A DNA stretch of 52,022 bases from an uncultured Planctomycetota bacterium (GCA_903901045.1 CAIUPP010000124.1:1-52022), one strand, 5' to 3'. Shown: positions 24,301 to 32,160, counted from the stretch's first letter. Notes: generated by a model from the sequence alone, not told the origin. Made by a program: numbers and translations.

Positions 24301-25248
24301 ATGGCAGAATACCGGCTGGAGGCTGACGCAACCACGCATCGCCTCGTCCTGGGAGATGCGCGGAAGATAGACTTCCTCCCGGACGAATCCGTTCACCTCG
24401 TGCTCACCTCTCCGCCCTACTGGAACCTTAAACGATACAACGAAAGCGTGGGGCAGCTTGGGCACGTTGCTGACTACGAGCCGTTCCTCGCAGAACTGGA
24501 GAAAGTCTGGCGGGAAGCGTACCGCGTACTGGTTCCCGGCGGCCGTCTCGTTTGCGTGGTGGGAGATGTCTGCCTGTCCCGGAAAGAGCATGGGCGTCAT
24601 CGAGTCATGCCGCTCCATGCGGACATCTGTGTGGCTTGCCGCAAGATCGGCTTTGACAACCTCAATCCCATCATCTGGCACAAGATATCCAACGCGAAGT
24701 TCGAGGCGAATCAGGGGACGAAGTTTCTCGGCAAACCCTACGAGCCGAACGCGATCATCAAGAATGACATCGAGTTCATCCTGATGCAGCGCAAGCCGGG
24801 CGCTTACCGGAAGCCCACCGAGGAACAGCGGCGGAATAGCCGGATTGACAAGCAGGACTTCGCGACGTGGTTCCGGCAGTTTTGGGAGATTACAGGGGCA
24901 TCTACCAGAGAGCATCCAGCGCCGTTCCCGATTGAACTGGCCTACAGGTTGGTGCGAATGTTCAGCTTTTCGGGAGATACTGTCCTTGATCCGTTTGTCG
25001 GGAGCGGCACGACGATGGTGGCGGCCATGCGAACCAATCGCAACAGCGTTGGCATAGACATTGACCCCAGCTACTGTGCCATGGTGAAGAGGCGACTTCA
25101 ACTGGAAGCGGGAGGGCTTTTCTCGGTGCGGCCTGCAACTGAAGCTGCCCCGACGCGCAACGCCGCGCCCATTGTTGCTGCGGTCACAGAAGAAGCCGCC
25201 GCCTATCTGCCGCCCACCGAGCGCCGCAAGCCTAAGGCAAAGCGTTAG
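24301..25248 (+). CDS. DNA modification methyltransferase of the restriction pair (beta-type order)
   Basis: A 315-residue SAM-dependent DNA methyltransferase. Motif IV appears early as LTSPPYWN (near residue 40). Motif I-like DPFVGSGTTMVAA lies near the C-terminus (about 231), followed by VGIDIDPSY. This order with a TSPPYW box is typical of the N4-cytosine or N6-adenine beta group. It follows the nuclease gene by two bases after the reconstructed nuclease stop, so the two form a restriction-modification operon. M.PaeR7I itself is a larger N6-adenine enzyme of another architecture, so this methylase is not its simple orthologue. It should protect the same site if the pair is functional. Confidence 0.88.
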   Translation: MAEYRLEADATTHRLVLGDARKIDFLPDESVHLVLTSPPYWNLKRYNESVGQLGHVADYEPFLAELEKVWREAYRVLVPGGRLVCVVGDVCLSRKEHGRHRVMPLHADICVACRKIGFDNLNPIIWHKISNAKFEANQGTKFLGKPYEPNAIIKNDIEFILMQRKPGAYRKPTEEQRRNSRIDKQDFATWFRQFWEITGASTREHPAPFPIELAYRLVRMFSFSGDTVLDPFVGSGTTMVAAMRTNRNSVGIDIDPSYCAMVKRRLQLEAGGLFSVRPATEAAPTRNAAPIVAAVTEEAAAYLPPTERRKPKAKR

Positions 25249-25284
25249 CGCACGCGGCATCTACCGTCGAATGGAGAGTTCCTT

Positions 25285-25947
25285 ATGTCGAAGCCGCCGC
25301 CCCCCGGCCGCGAGCCGGTGAATGAGGGGTTGCCGGAGGATTTGGAGCCGGAGGAGCGCCGCGCCGCGCGGATGCGGCTGGTGGCCGCGCGCCGGCTGAC
25401 GGGGCTCACCGTCGCGCTGGACGGGGTCCACGATCCCCACAACATCTCCGCCGTGTTGCGCTCCTGCGAAGGGTTCGGCCTTCAGGCGGTGCACTGGGTC
25501 GAGCCGCGCGGCGGGGCGAACCGCGCCATCAGCATGGGGTGCGAGAAGTGGCTGACGCTGAATCGCTACAAGGGCGCGCTCGACTGCGCCACCGCGCTCC
25601 ACGCGGCGGGGTTCGAGCTCTGGGCGGCGGTGCCTGACCGTTTCGCGCCGACGATCGAGCAGGTGGACTTCTCGCGCCGCATCGCCCTGGTCTTCGGCGC
25701 CGAGCGCGACGGCCTCTCCGATGAACTGCTCGGCGCCTGCGACGGACGCTACCAGATTCGCATGGTCGGCTTCTCCCAGAGCCTCAACGTCTCCGTCGCC
25801 GCCGCCATTTCCATCCAGGTCGCCGCCGGCGCGCGTCGCAGGCACCTGGGCCGCGACACCGACCTGACCGACGCCGAAGTGGAGGCGCTTGCCAACCAGT
25901 GGCTCGCAAAGGACTTGGAACGCAAAGGGCGCGGCCGAATCTCCTGA
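25285..25947 (+). CDS. trmH: tRNA/rRNA 2'-O-methyltransferase, TrmH-like SpoU family
   Basis: A 220-residue SPOUT enzyme that probably methylates the ribose of G18 in tRNA. All three family motifs are present: HNISAVLRSCEGFG (motif 1, with the catalytic Arg), LVFGAERDGLSDEL (motif 2) and MVGFSQSLNVSVAAAI (motif 3). A Pro/Glu-rich N-terminal stretch and a basic C-terminal tail (DLERKGRGRIS) match E. coli TrmH in length and layout. It begins 36 bases after the methylase gene on the same strand. Another 2'-O-methyl specificity cannot be excluded. Confidence 0.85.
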   Translation: MSKPPPPGREPVNEGLPEDLEPEERRAARMRLVAARRLTGLTVALDGVHDPHNISAVLRSCEGFGLQAVHWVEPRGGANRAISMGCEKWLTLNRYKGALDCATALHAAGFELWAAVPDRFAPTIEQVDFSRRIALVFGAERDGLSDELLGACDGRYQIRMVGFSQSLNVSVAAAISIQVAAGARRRHLGRDTDLTDAEVEALANQWLAKDLERKGRGRIS

Positions 25948-25979
25948 AGTTTCCCCCGGAATCCCACCCGGAATTTTTC

Positions 25980-26008
25980 TTGACCACCTCGCCCACTCGC
26001 GATAAACT
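25980..26008 (+). promoter_or_regulatory. Putative promoter for the small CxxC protein at 26183
   Basis: TTGACC (25980-25985), 17-base spacer, TAAACT (26003-26008). It would give a leader of about 170 bases. I see no recognisable riboswitch in that leader. Confidence 0.45.
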
Positions 26009-26182
26009 GGAGTGTGTAAGCAGTTCAGAGGTGAACGATGCCGAACAGGGCATTTGACCATACAGCCAGCTCACCCGCTCGCCACCCCCCCCTTCCGTTT
26101 CCTATCCGCATGGCTGCATTGTCGAAACCTCTGTCGGCGCACCTCGTGGTTGTCCTTCGTTTTCCGGGGGAAAGGAGTTCGT

Positions 26183-26458
26183 ATGCACCACACCGCAAAG
26201 CCTGTGGGGAAGTGCCATGGTTGTGGGCTGAACCTTGGGGAGCGCTGCGGGATTTTCGAGAGCCCGCACGCGATGTGGCAAACGCACAACGTTTGTCCGG
26301 GCTACCTGAATGACGAGTTGCTCCTGACCTATCAGGAGTCCATGGCGCACAAGGATGCGAACGTGCGAAAGGAGAAGCGAAGATTGGTGGCCCGCATGCG
26401 CCACGACTACGCGCACCAAACCGGCGACCGCCATGTGCTGTTGGCGGCGCGACACTGA
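26183..26458 (+). CDS. Small zinc-ribbon-like protein, unknown function
   Basis: A 91-residue soluble protein. The N-terminal part has CHGCGLNLGERCGIFESP, with Cys at 13, 16 and 24, then WQTHNVCPGYLNDELL with a fourth Cys near 39. This four-Cys arrangement suggests a zinc site. The C-terminal half is basic and helical (KEKRRLVARMRHDYAH) and could contact nucleic acid. The ATG at 26183 follows a strong AAAGGAG site, which is why the longer upstream frame is not used. It ends before a good intrinsic terminator, so it is a separate transcription unit. I do not recognise a named family. Confidence 0.72.
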   Translation: MHHTAKPVGKCHGCGLNLGERCGIFESPHAMWQTHNVCPGYLNDELLLTYQESMAHKDANVRKEKRRLVARMRHDYAHQTGDRHVLLAARH

Positions 26459-26480
26459 GGCTTTTGATCCGAGGAAATTC

Positions 26481-26516
26481 AGGGCCCGCGGACTCCGGTT
26501 CGCGGGCCCTTTTATT
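26481..26516 (+). terminator. Intrinsic terminator
   Basis: AGGGCCCGCG (26481-26490) pairs perfectly with CGCGGGCCCT (26501-26510) around a 10-base loop and is followed by TTTATT. It lies 22 bases after the stop of the small zinc-ribbon gene. Confidence 0.85.
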
Positions 26517-26597
26517 GTGTGCTGCATGGCGCGTGCGGAAGCGCGCTGGGCGGTGCGCACGGCGCACCTGGGACAGCGCGCTCCACCAGAACCATAC

Positions 26598-26727
26598 GTC
26601 TTTGCGAGGAGGAGGCGAAGCCGACGACGTGGCAATCTCCCTTATTTCCGCTAGTCGTACTCGTGCTGGCGGCGACGGAGAACTTGAAGATTGCCACGGC
26701 CTTCGCTACGCTCGGCCTCGCAATGAC
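26598..26727. repeat. Palindromic element of the GTCATTGCGAGG family
   Basis: The left arm GTCTTTGCGAGG (26598-26609, one change) and right arm CCTCGCAATGAC (26716-26727) bound 130 bases. Inner GTGGCAATCT and GAAGATTGCCAC also pair. It ends seven bases before the promoter-like -35 of the YkvA gene. Confidence 0.75.
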
Positions 26728-26733
26728 AATTGA

Positions 26734-26763
26734 TTGGACGCTCGCTCCCCCTTGCCCTATACT
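26734..26763 (+). promoter_or_regulatory. Putative promoter of the YkvA-family gene
   Basis: TTGGAC (26734-26739), 18-base spacer, TATACT (26758-26763; 5 of 6 bases of consensus), 31 bases before the start codon. Confidence 0.5.
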
Positions 26764-26793
26764 GTCTGCGTCCCAGCCCCAATCGAGAAATGC

Positions 26794-27153
26794 ATGTTCA
26801 AGTTCATCCGCGAGTTGACGCAGTTCGTTTCCGCGCTGGCCAAGGACCCGCGTCTCCCGGCGCGGGACAAGGCGCTTCTGGCGGGCCTCTGCGCCTATCT
26901 CGCGACGCCATTCGACCTGATCCCCGATTTCATCCCGGTGCTGGGATCGTTGGACGACGCCGTGGTGGCGGTGGTGGTGCTGGATTTCATCTTCAACGCC
27001 ATCCCCGAGGAGATCGTCCTGGAGCATTTCAAGTGGGACCCGAAGCGCTATCACCAGATCCGCCGCCGGACGCAGCGCTTCGCCTGGCTGATCCCCCACT
27101 TCATCCGCCGCCGCATCTGGAAATGCGTCGATCAGCAGACGCCGAAGGGCTGA
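26794..27153 (+). CDS. YkvA-family (DUF1232) membrane-associated protein
   Basis: A 119-residue protein with the DUF1232 signature: DPRLPARDKALLAGLCAYLATP followed by FDLIPDFIPVLGSLDDAVV. Two hydrophobic stretches (about 30-45 and 55-80) suggest membrane association. The C-terminus is basic (IRRRTQRF, IRRRIWK). The ATG at 26794 fits the family length and follows a TATACT promoter. No biochemical role is established for the family. The gene is convergent with the BchE-like gene, 54 bases away. Confidence 0.85.
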   Translation: MFKFIRELTQFVSALAKDPRLPARDKALLAGLCAYLATPFDLIPDFIPVLGSLDDAVVAVVVLDFIFNAIPEEIVLEHFKWDPKRYHQIRRRTQRFAWLIPHFIRRRIWKCVDQQTPKG

Positions 27154-27207
27154 ATGCGGGGAGCTCGCGGCGCTCCTCAGGATGGCTCGCGGCGCGTTCT
27201 CGCAGTG

Positions 27208-28815
27208 TCATGTTTCCCCCAGGTTCTGTTCGCGCCGTGCCGCGCCGGCGGGCGAACGCTCCGCCGCGCGAAGCTCACCCCTTGTACCGGGGGAGCGCCG
27301 TTCGGTCAAGTCAGGCGCGCCGTGAGCGGGGGTCAGCGCCTCCTCCTCGGCATCCTGCGGCGCCCCCCAGAACTCCGCCAGCGTCGGGCCGTTCTTTCGC
27401 CGCCGGTCGCGGAAGAAAAAATTCCAGATCTCATGGGGCCACACCCGCCGCCCGATGCGGTAGTACCATCGGTGCGCGGCGCGGATCGCCCGGTCCGGAT
27501 GCGTGAGAACCCGCCGGAGCGAGCGCGGACGCAACTGGACGACCGCCTCGATGAACTTGACCCACAGCATCACCCGCCAGGCCGGCACGCGCCGGTTCGC
27601 GAGCACCTGATGCTTGTAGTCCCAGCGCCTCCGGTCGGTCTGAATCACGCGCCGGGCGGCCTCCTGCCGGTAGTAGGGAGTCCAGCGGTGCGGCGTGGAG
27701 TGCAGCACCTGGACCTGGTCGGGGTCGTACGACAGGAGTTGGCGCAGCCCGCGCGCGAAATCGCGGTCGGTCTCCTCCGCGAAGCCGATCACCCAGGTGG
27801 CCATCGAAAGAATCCCGTGCCGCCTGAGCAGTTGGATCGCCAGCCGGTCGTTCGTGGTCGCGCCTTCCTTGCGGATCCGGCGCAGAGTGTCCTCGTCGTA
27901 ATTTTCTATTCCAAGGAGCCAGCGCGCCACGCCCGCCTGCTTGTAGAGATGAAGGATATCGGCGTCGCGCACGATGTCGTCCGCGCGGGTGGAGCCAACG
28001 AGCGTGACGTCGACCTTCTCGGCAATCAATGCTTCAAGGAACGCCCGCCACGGGCCGCGCGCGGCGGTGGGGTTCTCGTCGGCGAAGTTGAAGACCTCCA
28101 CCCCATGGACGCGGTGGAGCCAGGCGATCTCCGCGGCGAAGCGCTGCGGGTCGCGGTGCCGCCAGCGCGTCCAGAACCCGTGCTGGCCGCAGTAATTGCA
28201 GTGATGGGGGCATCCGCGCGAAAATTGGACCACCACGGCCCGGCGGTCTCCCCAGTAACTGTACCGGGCCGGATCGATGAGTTCCCAGCCGACTCGGCAG
28301 GCGTCGAGGTCGGCAATGAGTTCCGCGGGCGCCGTGGCGCGCGGCGCACCCTCTTTACGGAACGCGATGCCGGGGATTCCATCGAACGGCGCGCCGAGTT
28401 CCAGCGCGCGGACGACGCGCAGCACTGTAGCCTCCCCCTCGCCGCGCACGATCAGGTCTATCTGCGGTTCTTCCCCCAGAATCTCGCGCCAGTGGTAGGT
28501 CGGGAAGATTCCGCCGTAAACGATCCACACCCCCGGCAGCGCGAGGCGCAGGGCGCGGGTGATTTCCACCACCGCCGGGTGCCCCGAAGTTGATCCGGAG
28601 TGGCCCAGCAGAATGGCGGCGGGGCCGAAGGAGACGGCTTGCCGCACGATTTCCGCCGTCGCCAGGGGGCCGAACTCCGCGTCCAGCAAGCGCACTTCGT
28701 GCCCCTCGTCGAGCAGCGGACCTCCCAGCGAGAGCAACCCCAGCGGCGGCAAGTGCTCGTGCGGAATGCGGCTGCCGATGGAGGGATGCGGCGGATTGAT
28801 CAGCAGGATTCGCAT
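27208..28815 (-). CDS. B12-binding radical SAM protein, BchE-like
   Basis: A 535-residue protein. The N-terminal B12-binding-like domain (about 1-140) begins RILLINPPHPSIGS and has VYGGIFPTYH and IVRGEGE. The radical SAM domain binds a 4Fe-4S cluster through Cys202, Cys206 and Cys209 (RGCPHHCNYCGQ). The following FWTRWRHRDP, HGVEVFNFADENPT, TRADDIVRDADILHLYKQAG and the C-terminal FWGAP region resemble BchE, the oxygen-independent Mg-protoporphyrin monomethyl ester cyclase, more than generic members. No other chlorophyll genes are nearby, so another cyclisation or oxidation is possible. It has a strong GGAGGTG site and starts 12 bases after the preceding membrane-protein gene, the last gene of a minus-strand cluster. 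Confidence 0.82.
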   Translation of the reverse strand: MRILLINPPHPSIGSRIPHEHLPPLGLLSLGGPLLDEGHEVRLLDAEFGPLATAEIVRQAVSFGPAAILLGHSGSTSGHPAVVEITRALRLALPGVWIVYGGIFPTYHWREILGEEPQIDLIVRGEGEATVLRVVRALELGAPFDGIPGIAFRKEGAPRATAPAELIADLDACRVGWELIDPARYSYWGDRRAVVVQFSRGCPHHCNYCGQHGFWTRWRHRDPQRFAAEIAWLHRVHGVEVFNFADENPTAARGPWRAFLEALIAEKVDVTLVGSTRADDIVRDADILHLYKQAGVARWLLGIENYDEDTLRRIRKEGATTNDRLAIQLLRRHGILSMATWVIGFAEETDRDFARGLRQLLSYDPDQVQVLHSTPHRWTPYYRQEAARRVIQTDRRRWDYKHQVLANRRVPAWRVMLWVKFIEAVVQLRPRSLRRVLTHPDRAIRAAHRWYYRIGRRVWPHEIWNFFFRDRRRKNGPTLAEFWGAPQDAEEEALTPAHGAPDLTERRSPGTRGELRAAERSPAGAARREQNLGET

Positions 28816-28827
28816 GGCCCACCTCCT

Positions 28828-29787
28828 TCAATGAGGCCTGATCGCATGGAACGACTCCACCGCGCTGACGAAGATGTTGCCCTTATCCACTCGGAATGGG
28901 GGCGTGTCCGGGAGATAGGGCGTGCCGAGAAATGGCTTCAACGTCCAGGCCAGTTGCGCCCCCACCAGGCAGTACAGGAGCAGCCACGCCAGCAGGACGC
29001 GCCTGACGCGCGGCGGCGCGGCCGGGCCGATTTGCGCCTCGGGCTGAGGCGGACGCATCCGGGGAAGCGCCTCCGCCAGGATCTTGACGCCGAAGAAGCC
29101 GGCGATGACGAACGACAACACGTGCAGCAGTTTCATGAAGTGGTAGTTGGCCGTGACCACGGTGAACAGCAGCGAGATGGGGGCGAGCGCCAGCAGTAGC
29201 ACCCCCGTGCCCGCGAGCGCCAGGAGGAAGGCCGTCATCGTCGGCATGAAATGAAGGCTCAGGCCGAGCGCCAGGTTCATGGCGTAAAGGGCCAGCGCGC
29301 ACACCAGCAGGGTCAGAATGAAAAGAAGGGGTATCTTGAGCGCCACGAGCAGCGGCAATTTCCACGCGCCGGCTTCCTCCAGCGCAGGGCCGGGCGCGAG
29401 GAGAATTCTGCCGTAGCCCTTTTCCTCGCGGAAGGAGGCGATCTTGTACGCTTCGGATGGCTCGGTGGTGTTGAACTGAATTGTGGCGTCGGGCGAGAGC
29501 GCAAGCTCTTTGCTCCAGAGGTACACGGTCCTGTCTTTCGGCGAGATTCCCGCGACTTTCTGCGCCGGCCCCTTCTGGCCCTGCGAGGTGATGGCGCAGT
29601 CGCCGAAATAGTACTCGGGGTGGATGAAACGAAACGCCCCCATGACCGCGCCATACAGCCCCGTCGCCAGAACGAAAACCAGCAGCAACCGGCCGCAAAG
29701 TCCCGGCCGGTTTGCGCTCTGCCCCGCGGCCTCGTACAGTGCGCCGCGGCTCCGCAAGAGGCCGTCCGCGACTTGAAGGATGCTCAT
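28828..29787 (-). CDS. Polytopic Yip1-like membrane protein
   Basis: A 319-residue inner-membrane protein. Hydrophobic segments lie at about 32-50, 145-170, 178-205, 213-232 and 263-285, with a soluble insert (about 55-140) between the first and second. The start MSILQVADGLLRSRGALYEA and central KIPLLFILTLLVCALALY resemble proteins often labelled Yip1-like or actin-binding-WH2 in databases; that label is not informative. The start codon overlaps the uppS stop (ATGA), so translation is coupled. It lies between uppS and the BchE-like gene. A role in envelope or lipid handling is only inference from position. Confidence 0.7.
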   Translation of the reverse strand: MSILQVADGLLRSRGALYEAAGQSANRPGLCGRLLLVFVLATGLYGAVMGAFRFIHPEYYFGDCAITSQGQKGPAQKVAGISPKDRTVYLWSKELALSPDATIQFNTTEPSEAYKIASFREEKGYGRILLAPGPALEEAGAWKLPLLVALKIPLLFILTLLVCALALYAMNLALGLSLHFMPTMTAFLLALAGTGVLLLALAPISLLFTVVTANYHFMKLLHVLSFVIAGFFGVKILAEALPRMRPPQPEAQIGPAAPPRVRRVLLAWLLLYCLVGAQLAWTLKPFLGTPYLPDTPPFRVDKGNIFVSAVESFHAIRPH

Positions 29788-30563
29788 GGTTCTTCCTCAC
29801 TTTGAATTTCACCGGCGCGGATAACTTCCAAAGCCGCAGGAGGCGCCCCGCCGAAGCGCCGCATGCGGGAACCGAAGTCGGCGACGGCCCGCCGGAAATC
29901 CTCCTCTGCAAAATCGGGCCAGGGGAGCTGCGTGAACCACAGTTCGCTGTACGCCGCCTGCCAGAGCAGGAAATTGCTGAGCCGCATCTCCCCTCCGGTC
30001 CGGATGATCAGGTCCAGCGCAGGCATCTCCGGCTGGTACAGGCGCGCGGCGAGACGCTCCTCGGTGATCCCGTCTGCGCCGATCCCCCCGGCGGCCGCTT
30101 CCCGGACCAGTTCCCGGCAGGCGTCCGTCAATTCCGCGCGGCCACCATAATTCAAAGCCAGGCACAGCGTCATTCCTCCGCCGCCACGCGTGAGAGAGAT
30201 CGTCCGCTCCAGTTCGCTGCGAACTTCCCCCGGCAGCTCGTCGAACCGACCGATGGCCCGCAACCGGATGCCGTTGCGCCGCAACTCCCCGCACTCCCCG
30301 CGGAGGAACCGCCGGATCAGCCGCATGAGGAACGACACCTCCATCCGCGGTCGGCCCCAGTTCTCGGTGGAGAAGGCGAACAGCGTCAGTTGCTCGATGC
30401 CCAGCGTCGCGGCCTCGCGCACGACGCGCCGGACTGCCGCAGCCCCCATGCGGTGTCCGGTCATTCTCGACCGCCCCCGCCGCTGCGCCCAGCGCCCGTT
30501 GCCGTCCATAATGACGCCGACGTGCCGCGGCAGCGCCGGGGGAGCCGCCAGAGGGCTAATCAT
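29784..30563 (-). CDS. uppS: Undecaprenyl diphosphate synthase (cis-prenyltransferase)
   Basis: A 259-residue cis-prenyltransferase that makes the C55 lipid carrier for cell-wall synthesis from farnesyl and isopentenyl diphosphates. Conserved blocks are present: HVGVIMDGNGRWAQRRG (catalytic Asp), TLFAFSTENWGRP, LALNYGGRAEL, and the C-terminal IRTGGEMRLSNFLLWQ followed by YSELWF. The ATG at 30563 gives the normal family length; the open frame continues upstream without family similarity. The start overlaps the end of a small upstream gene by 8 bases. The stop overlaps the next start. The ISPLAAPPALP lead is typical. Confidence 0.93.
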   Translation of the reverse strand: MISPLAAPPALPRHVGVIMDGNGRWAQRRGRSRMTGHRMGAAAVRRVVREAATLGIEQLTLFAFSTENWGRPRMEVSFLMRLIRRFLRGECGELRRNGIRLRAIGRFDELPGEVRSELERTISLTRGGGGMTLCLALNYGGRAELTDACRELVREAAAGGIGADGITEERLAARLYQPEMPALDLIIRTGGEMRLSNFLLWQAAYSELWFTQLPWPDFAEEDFRRAVADFGSRMRRFGGAPPAALEVIRAGEIQSEEEP

Positions 30564-30903
30564 GCGCCGCTCCCGCCGCGCTCTCCACCCGCGCGACCTG
30601 GGGATGCGTCGGCAATCCCGCGGCATTTGCTCCGCCGTCCGGCGCGTTGCGCCCGCCGCCACCCGGAACCGCCTTCGCGCCGAAGCTGAGCGAGCCGGAG
30701 GAGCGGATGGCAAAGTCCTTTGCGTTACAAAGTGACCACTCAAAAAAAAGCCCCCCGCCCCTCTTCCCGGCGGTAAGCGCAATCCTCTCCAGCGACTCGA
30801 CCCTCCGCGCCACCGCGCGACGCAATGCGCCCCCCAGGCCATCGCCTCGCCGAATGCCGCCCACGATCCTTGAGACCATGCAGCCCGGACACAACCGAGA
30901 CAT
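30556..30903 (-). CDS. Small protein of unknown function
   Basis: A 115-residue frame. It is preceded by a near-perfect AAAGGAGG ribosome site eight bases before the ATG. It lies 24 bases after the regulator gene and overlaps uppS by 8 bases, so it fits the operon. The protein is Arg/Gly/Ala-rich, with an N-terminal CPGC pair (Cys5, Cys8) and a third Cys at 58, and has low complexity towards the C-terminus. I recognise no family. A caveat: an operator-like palindrome CAAAGTCCTTTG (30711-30722) lies inside it, so part of this region may instead be regulatory. Confidence 0.45.
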   Translation of the reverse strand: MSRLCPGCMVSRIVGGIRRGDGLGGALRRAVARRVESLERIALTAGKRGGGLFFEWSLCNAKDFAIRSSGSLSFGAKAVPGGGGRNAPDGGANAAGLPTHPQVARVESAAGAAHD

Positions 30904-30927
30904 AAGAAACCTCCTTTCAAACCGCGC

Positions 30928-31242
30928 TCACCCCTTCTTCTTCCCCGCGACGACGACTTGCTCAAGTTGGTCGATGTACTTCCGGAACGCCGACTGGCCG
31001 GCGGCGGTCACCGTCAGCGTCGTCTGCGGCTTCTTCCCGACGAAACACTTTTCGATCCGCACGTATCCCGCGCTTTCCAGGACGTGCGCGTGAACGCTCA
31101 GGTTGCCGTCGGTCATGCCCACGATCTCCTTGAGATCGTTGAACGTCATCCCCTCGCCGGTCGCCAGCGCCGCCATGATCGCGAGGCGCGAGCGCTCGTG
31201 GATCACTTTGTCGAGGTCCATGGGAGATGCGGGCTTCGTCAC
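30928..31242 (-). CDS. Winged-helix transcriptional regulator (HTH_34 type)
   Basis: A 104-residue one-domain regulator. LDKVIHERSRLAIMAALATGEGMTFNDLKEIVGMTDGNLSVHAHVLESAGYVRIEK is the winged-helix core, with the recognition helix around TDGNLSVHAHVL, and VTAAGQSAFRKYIDQLEQVV forms the dimer helix. It matches the small MarR/ArsR-related group called HTH_34. The start is GTG at 31242, three bases after the stop of the membrane-protein gene and after a GGAG site; an internal ATG at 31221 has no site. Pairing with a membrane protein is typical of the group. A perfect palindrome in the operon promoter suggests autoregulation. Confidence 0.85.
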   Translation of the reverse strand: MTKPASPMDLDKVIHERSRLAIMAALATGEGMTFNDLKEIVGMTDGNLSVHAHVLESAGYVRIEKCFVGKKPQTTLTVTAAGQSAFRKYIDQLEQVVVAGKKKG

Positions 31243-31245
31243 GGG

Positions 31246-31857
31246 TTACTCCCCGAATCGCTTGAGCAGGTAAATTCCGTAGACGATATGCGCGGCTCCG
31301 AACGTCAGCGCGACCATCACCAGCGCGACCGGCCCCGCCCACATCAGCGTGGCAAAGCCGGCGAAAAGGAAGAAGAGCCCGAGCAGGCCGGGAGCGCGCG
31401 TGGAGAGGAGCGAGGACATCCAGACCGCCACGCCGTAGAGCATCATCCAGATGGCCGGCAGCGGCTCCCAGAGGCCATGGTCGGTGAGCGATACGGTGAG
31501 CGCGGAGGCGACCAACACCGCCGGGCCCATGGTGTACGCGGCCAGTTGCCCCATGCGCGACCAGGGGCTGCGACCCTGCTTCTTCGCCAGCCGGACGGTA
31601 AACAGGATGTCCACGACGACCGCAATGAGAGCGACCCCCATCCAGAGGCCCGCCACGGCACACTGCTGCCGCGCCGACATCGTCGCGGCGGCGCCGAAGC
31701 TCAGCCCGCCCAGCAGCCGGTAGCTGATCACCGACCCCACCAGGGCCAGAACTCCGCCCGCGATGGCCGCGCGGCCGGGCAGCACCGTCAGTTTCGTCGC
31801 GCTTTCCATGATCTTGCGAATCGTGGCGAGATGTTCGACCGCTTCATTGGAGTCCAT
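31246..31857 (-). CDS. Membrane protein paired with the HTH_34 regulator
   Basis: A 203-residue polytopic protein. About six hydrophobic segments are visible (27-50, 62-88, 104-125, 130-148, 155-172 and 174-195). The N-terminus is soluble and acidic (SNEAVEHLATIRKIMESA). The start at 31857 follows a GGAGGG site. It is the first gene of a minus-strand cluster that continues with the regulator, a small protein, uppS, the Yip1-like protein and the BchE-like protein. Such membrane protein/HTH_34 pairs are common, and their signal is not known. Sensing of envelope state is speculation. Confidence 0.75.
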   Translation of the reverse strand: MDSNEAVEHLATIRKIMESATKLTVLPGRAAIAGGVLALVGSVISYRLLGGLSFGAAATMSARQQCAVAGLWMGVALIAVVVDILFTVRLAKKQGRSPWSRMGQLAAYTMGPAVLVASALTVSLTDHGLWEPLPAIWMMLYGVAVWMSSLLSTRAPGLLGLFFLFAGFATLMWAGPVALVMVALTFGAAHIVYGIYLLKRFGE

Positions 31858-31919
31858 CGCTCAACCCTCCACCGTGGATAGACGCACCCGGCATTCCGGA
31901 GCGCACGTGCTTTGTTATG

Positions 31920-31954
31920 TAAAGTACTTTATCACTGGTTTCGGGACTTGTCAA
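31920..31954 (-). promoter_or_regulatory. Promoter with perfect palindrome over the -10 box
   Basis: Minus strand: TTGACA (31954-31949), 17-base spacer, TAAAGT (31931-31926). The -10 lies within the perfect 12-bp palindrome TAAAGTACTTTA (31920-31931), a good operator candidate for the HTH_34 regulator. A related CAAAGTCCTTTG lies at 30711-30722. Confidence 0.6.
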
Positions 31955-32022
31955 GAGGCTCGTTCAAGAAAATGTCACTGGCCGGGCGCGCCCGGTAATG
32001 GTTCACTCTGGCGAAGCATCTC

Positions 32023-32122
32023 GTCATTGCGAGCGAAGCGATCTTTCGGCAGGAGTGGCCCCAGCACAATCGAGGTCTTCTCGATCCAACGATTGCTTCG
32101 TCGCTACGCCCCTCGCAATGAC
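32023..32122. repeat. Palindromic element of the GTCATTGCGAGG family
   Basis: GTCATTGCGAG.. at 32023 and CCTCGCAATGAC at 32111-32122 bound 100 bases. Inner CGAAGCGATC and GATTGCTTCG pair as well. It lies in the 490-base gap between the divergent membrane-protein and fusA genes. The rest of that gap holds the two promoters and a roughly 155-base fusA leader without recognised structure. Confidence 0.8.
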
Positions 32123-32160
32123 GCCACGCCAAAGTGACACACTACCAGACCCCGCGTCAT

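Noticed and set aside
27208-31857. A photosynthesis gene cluster around the BchE-like gene
   Set aside because: No other bacteriochlorophyll, carotenoid or reaction-centre gene is present in the window.
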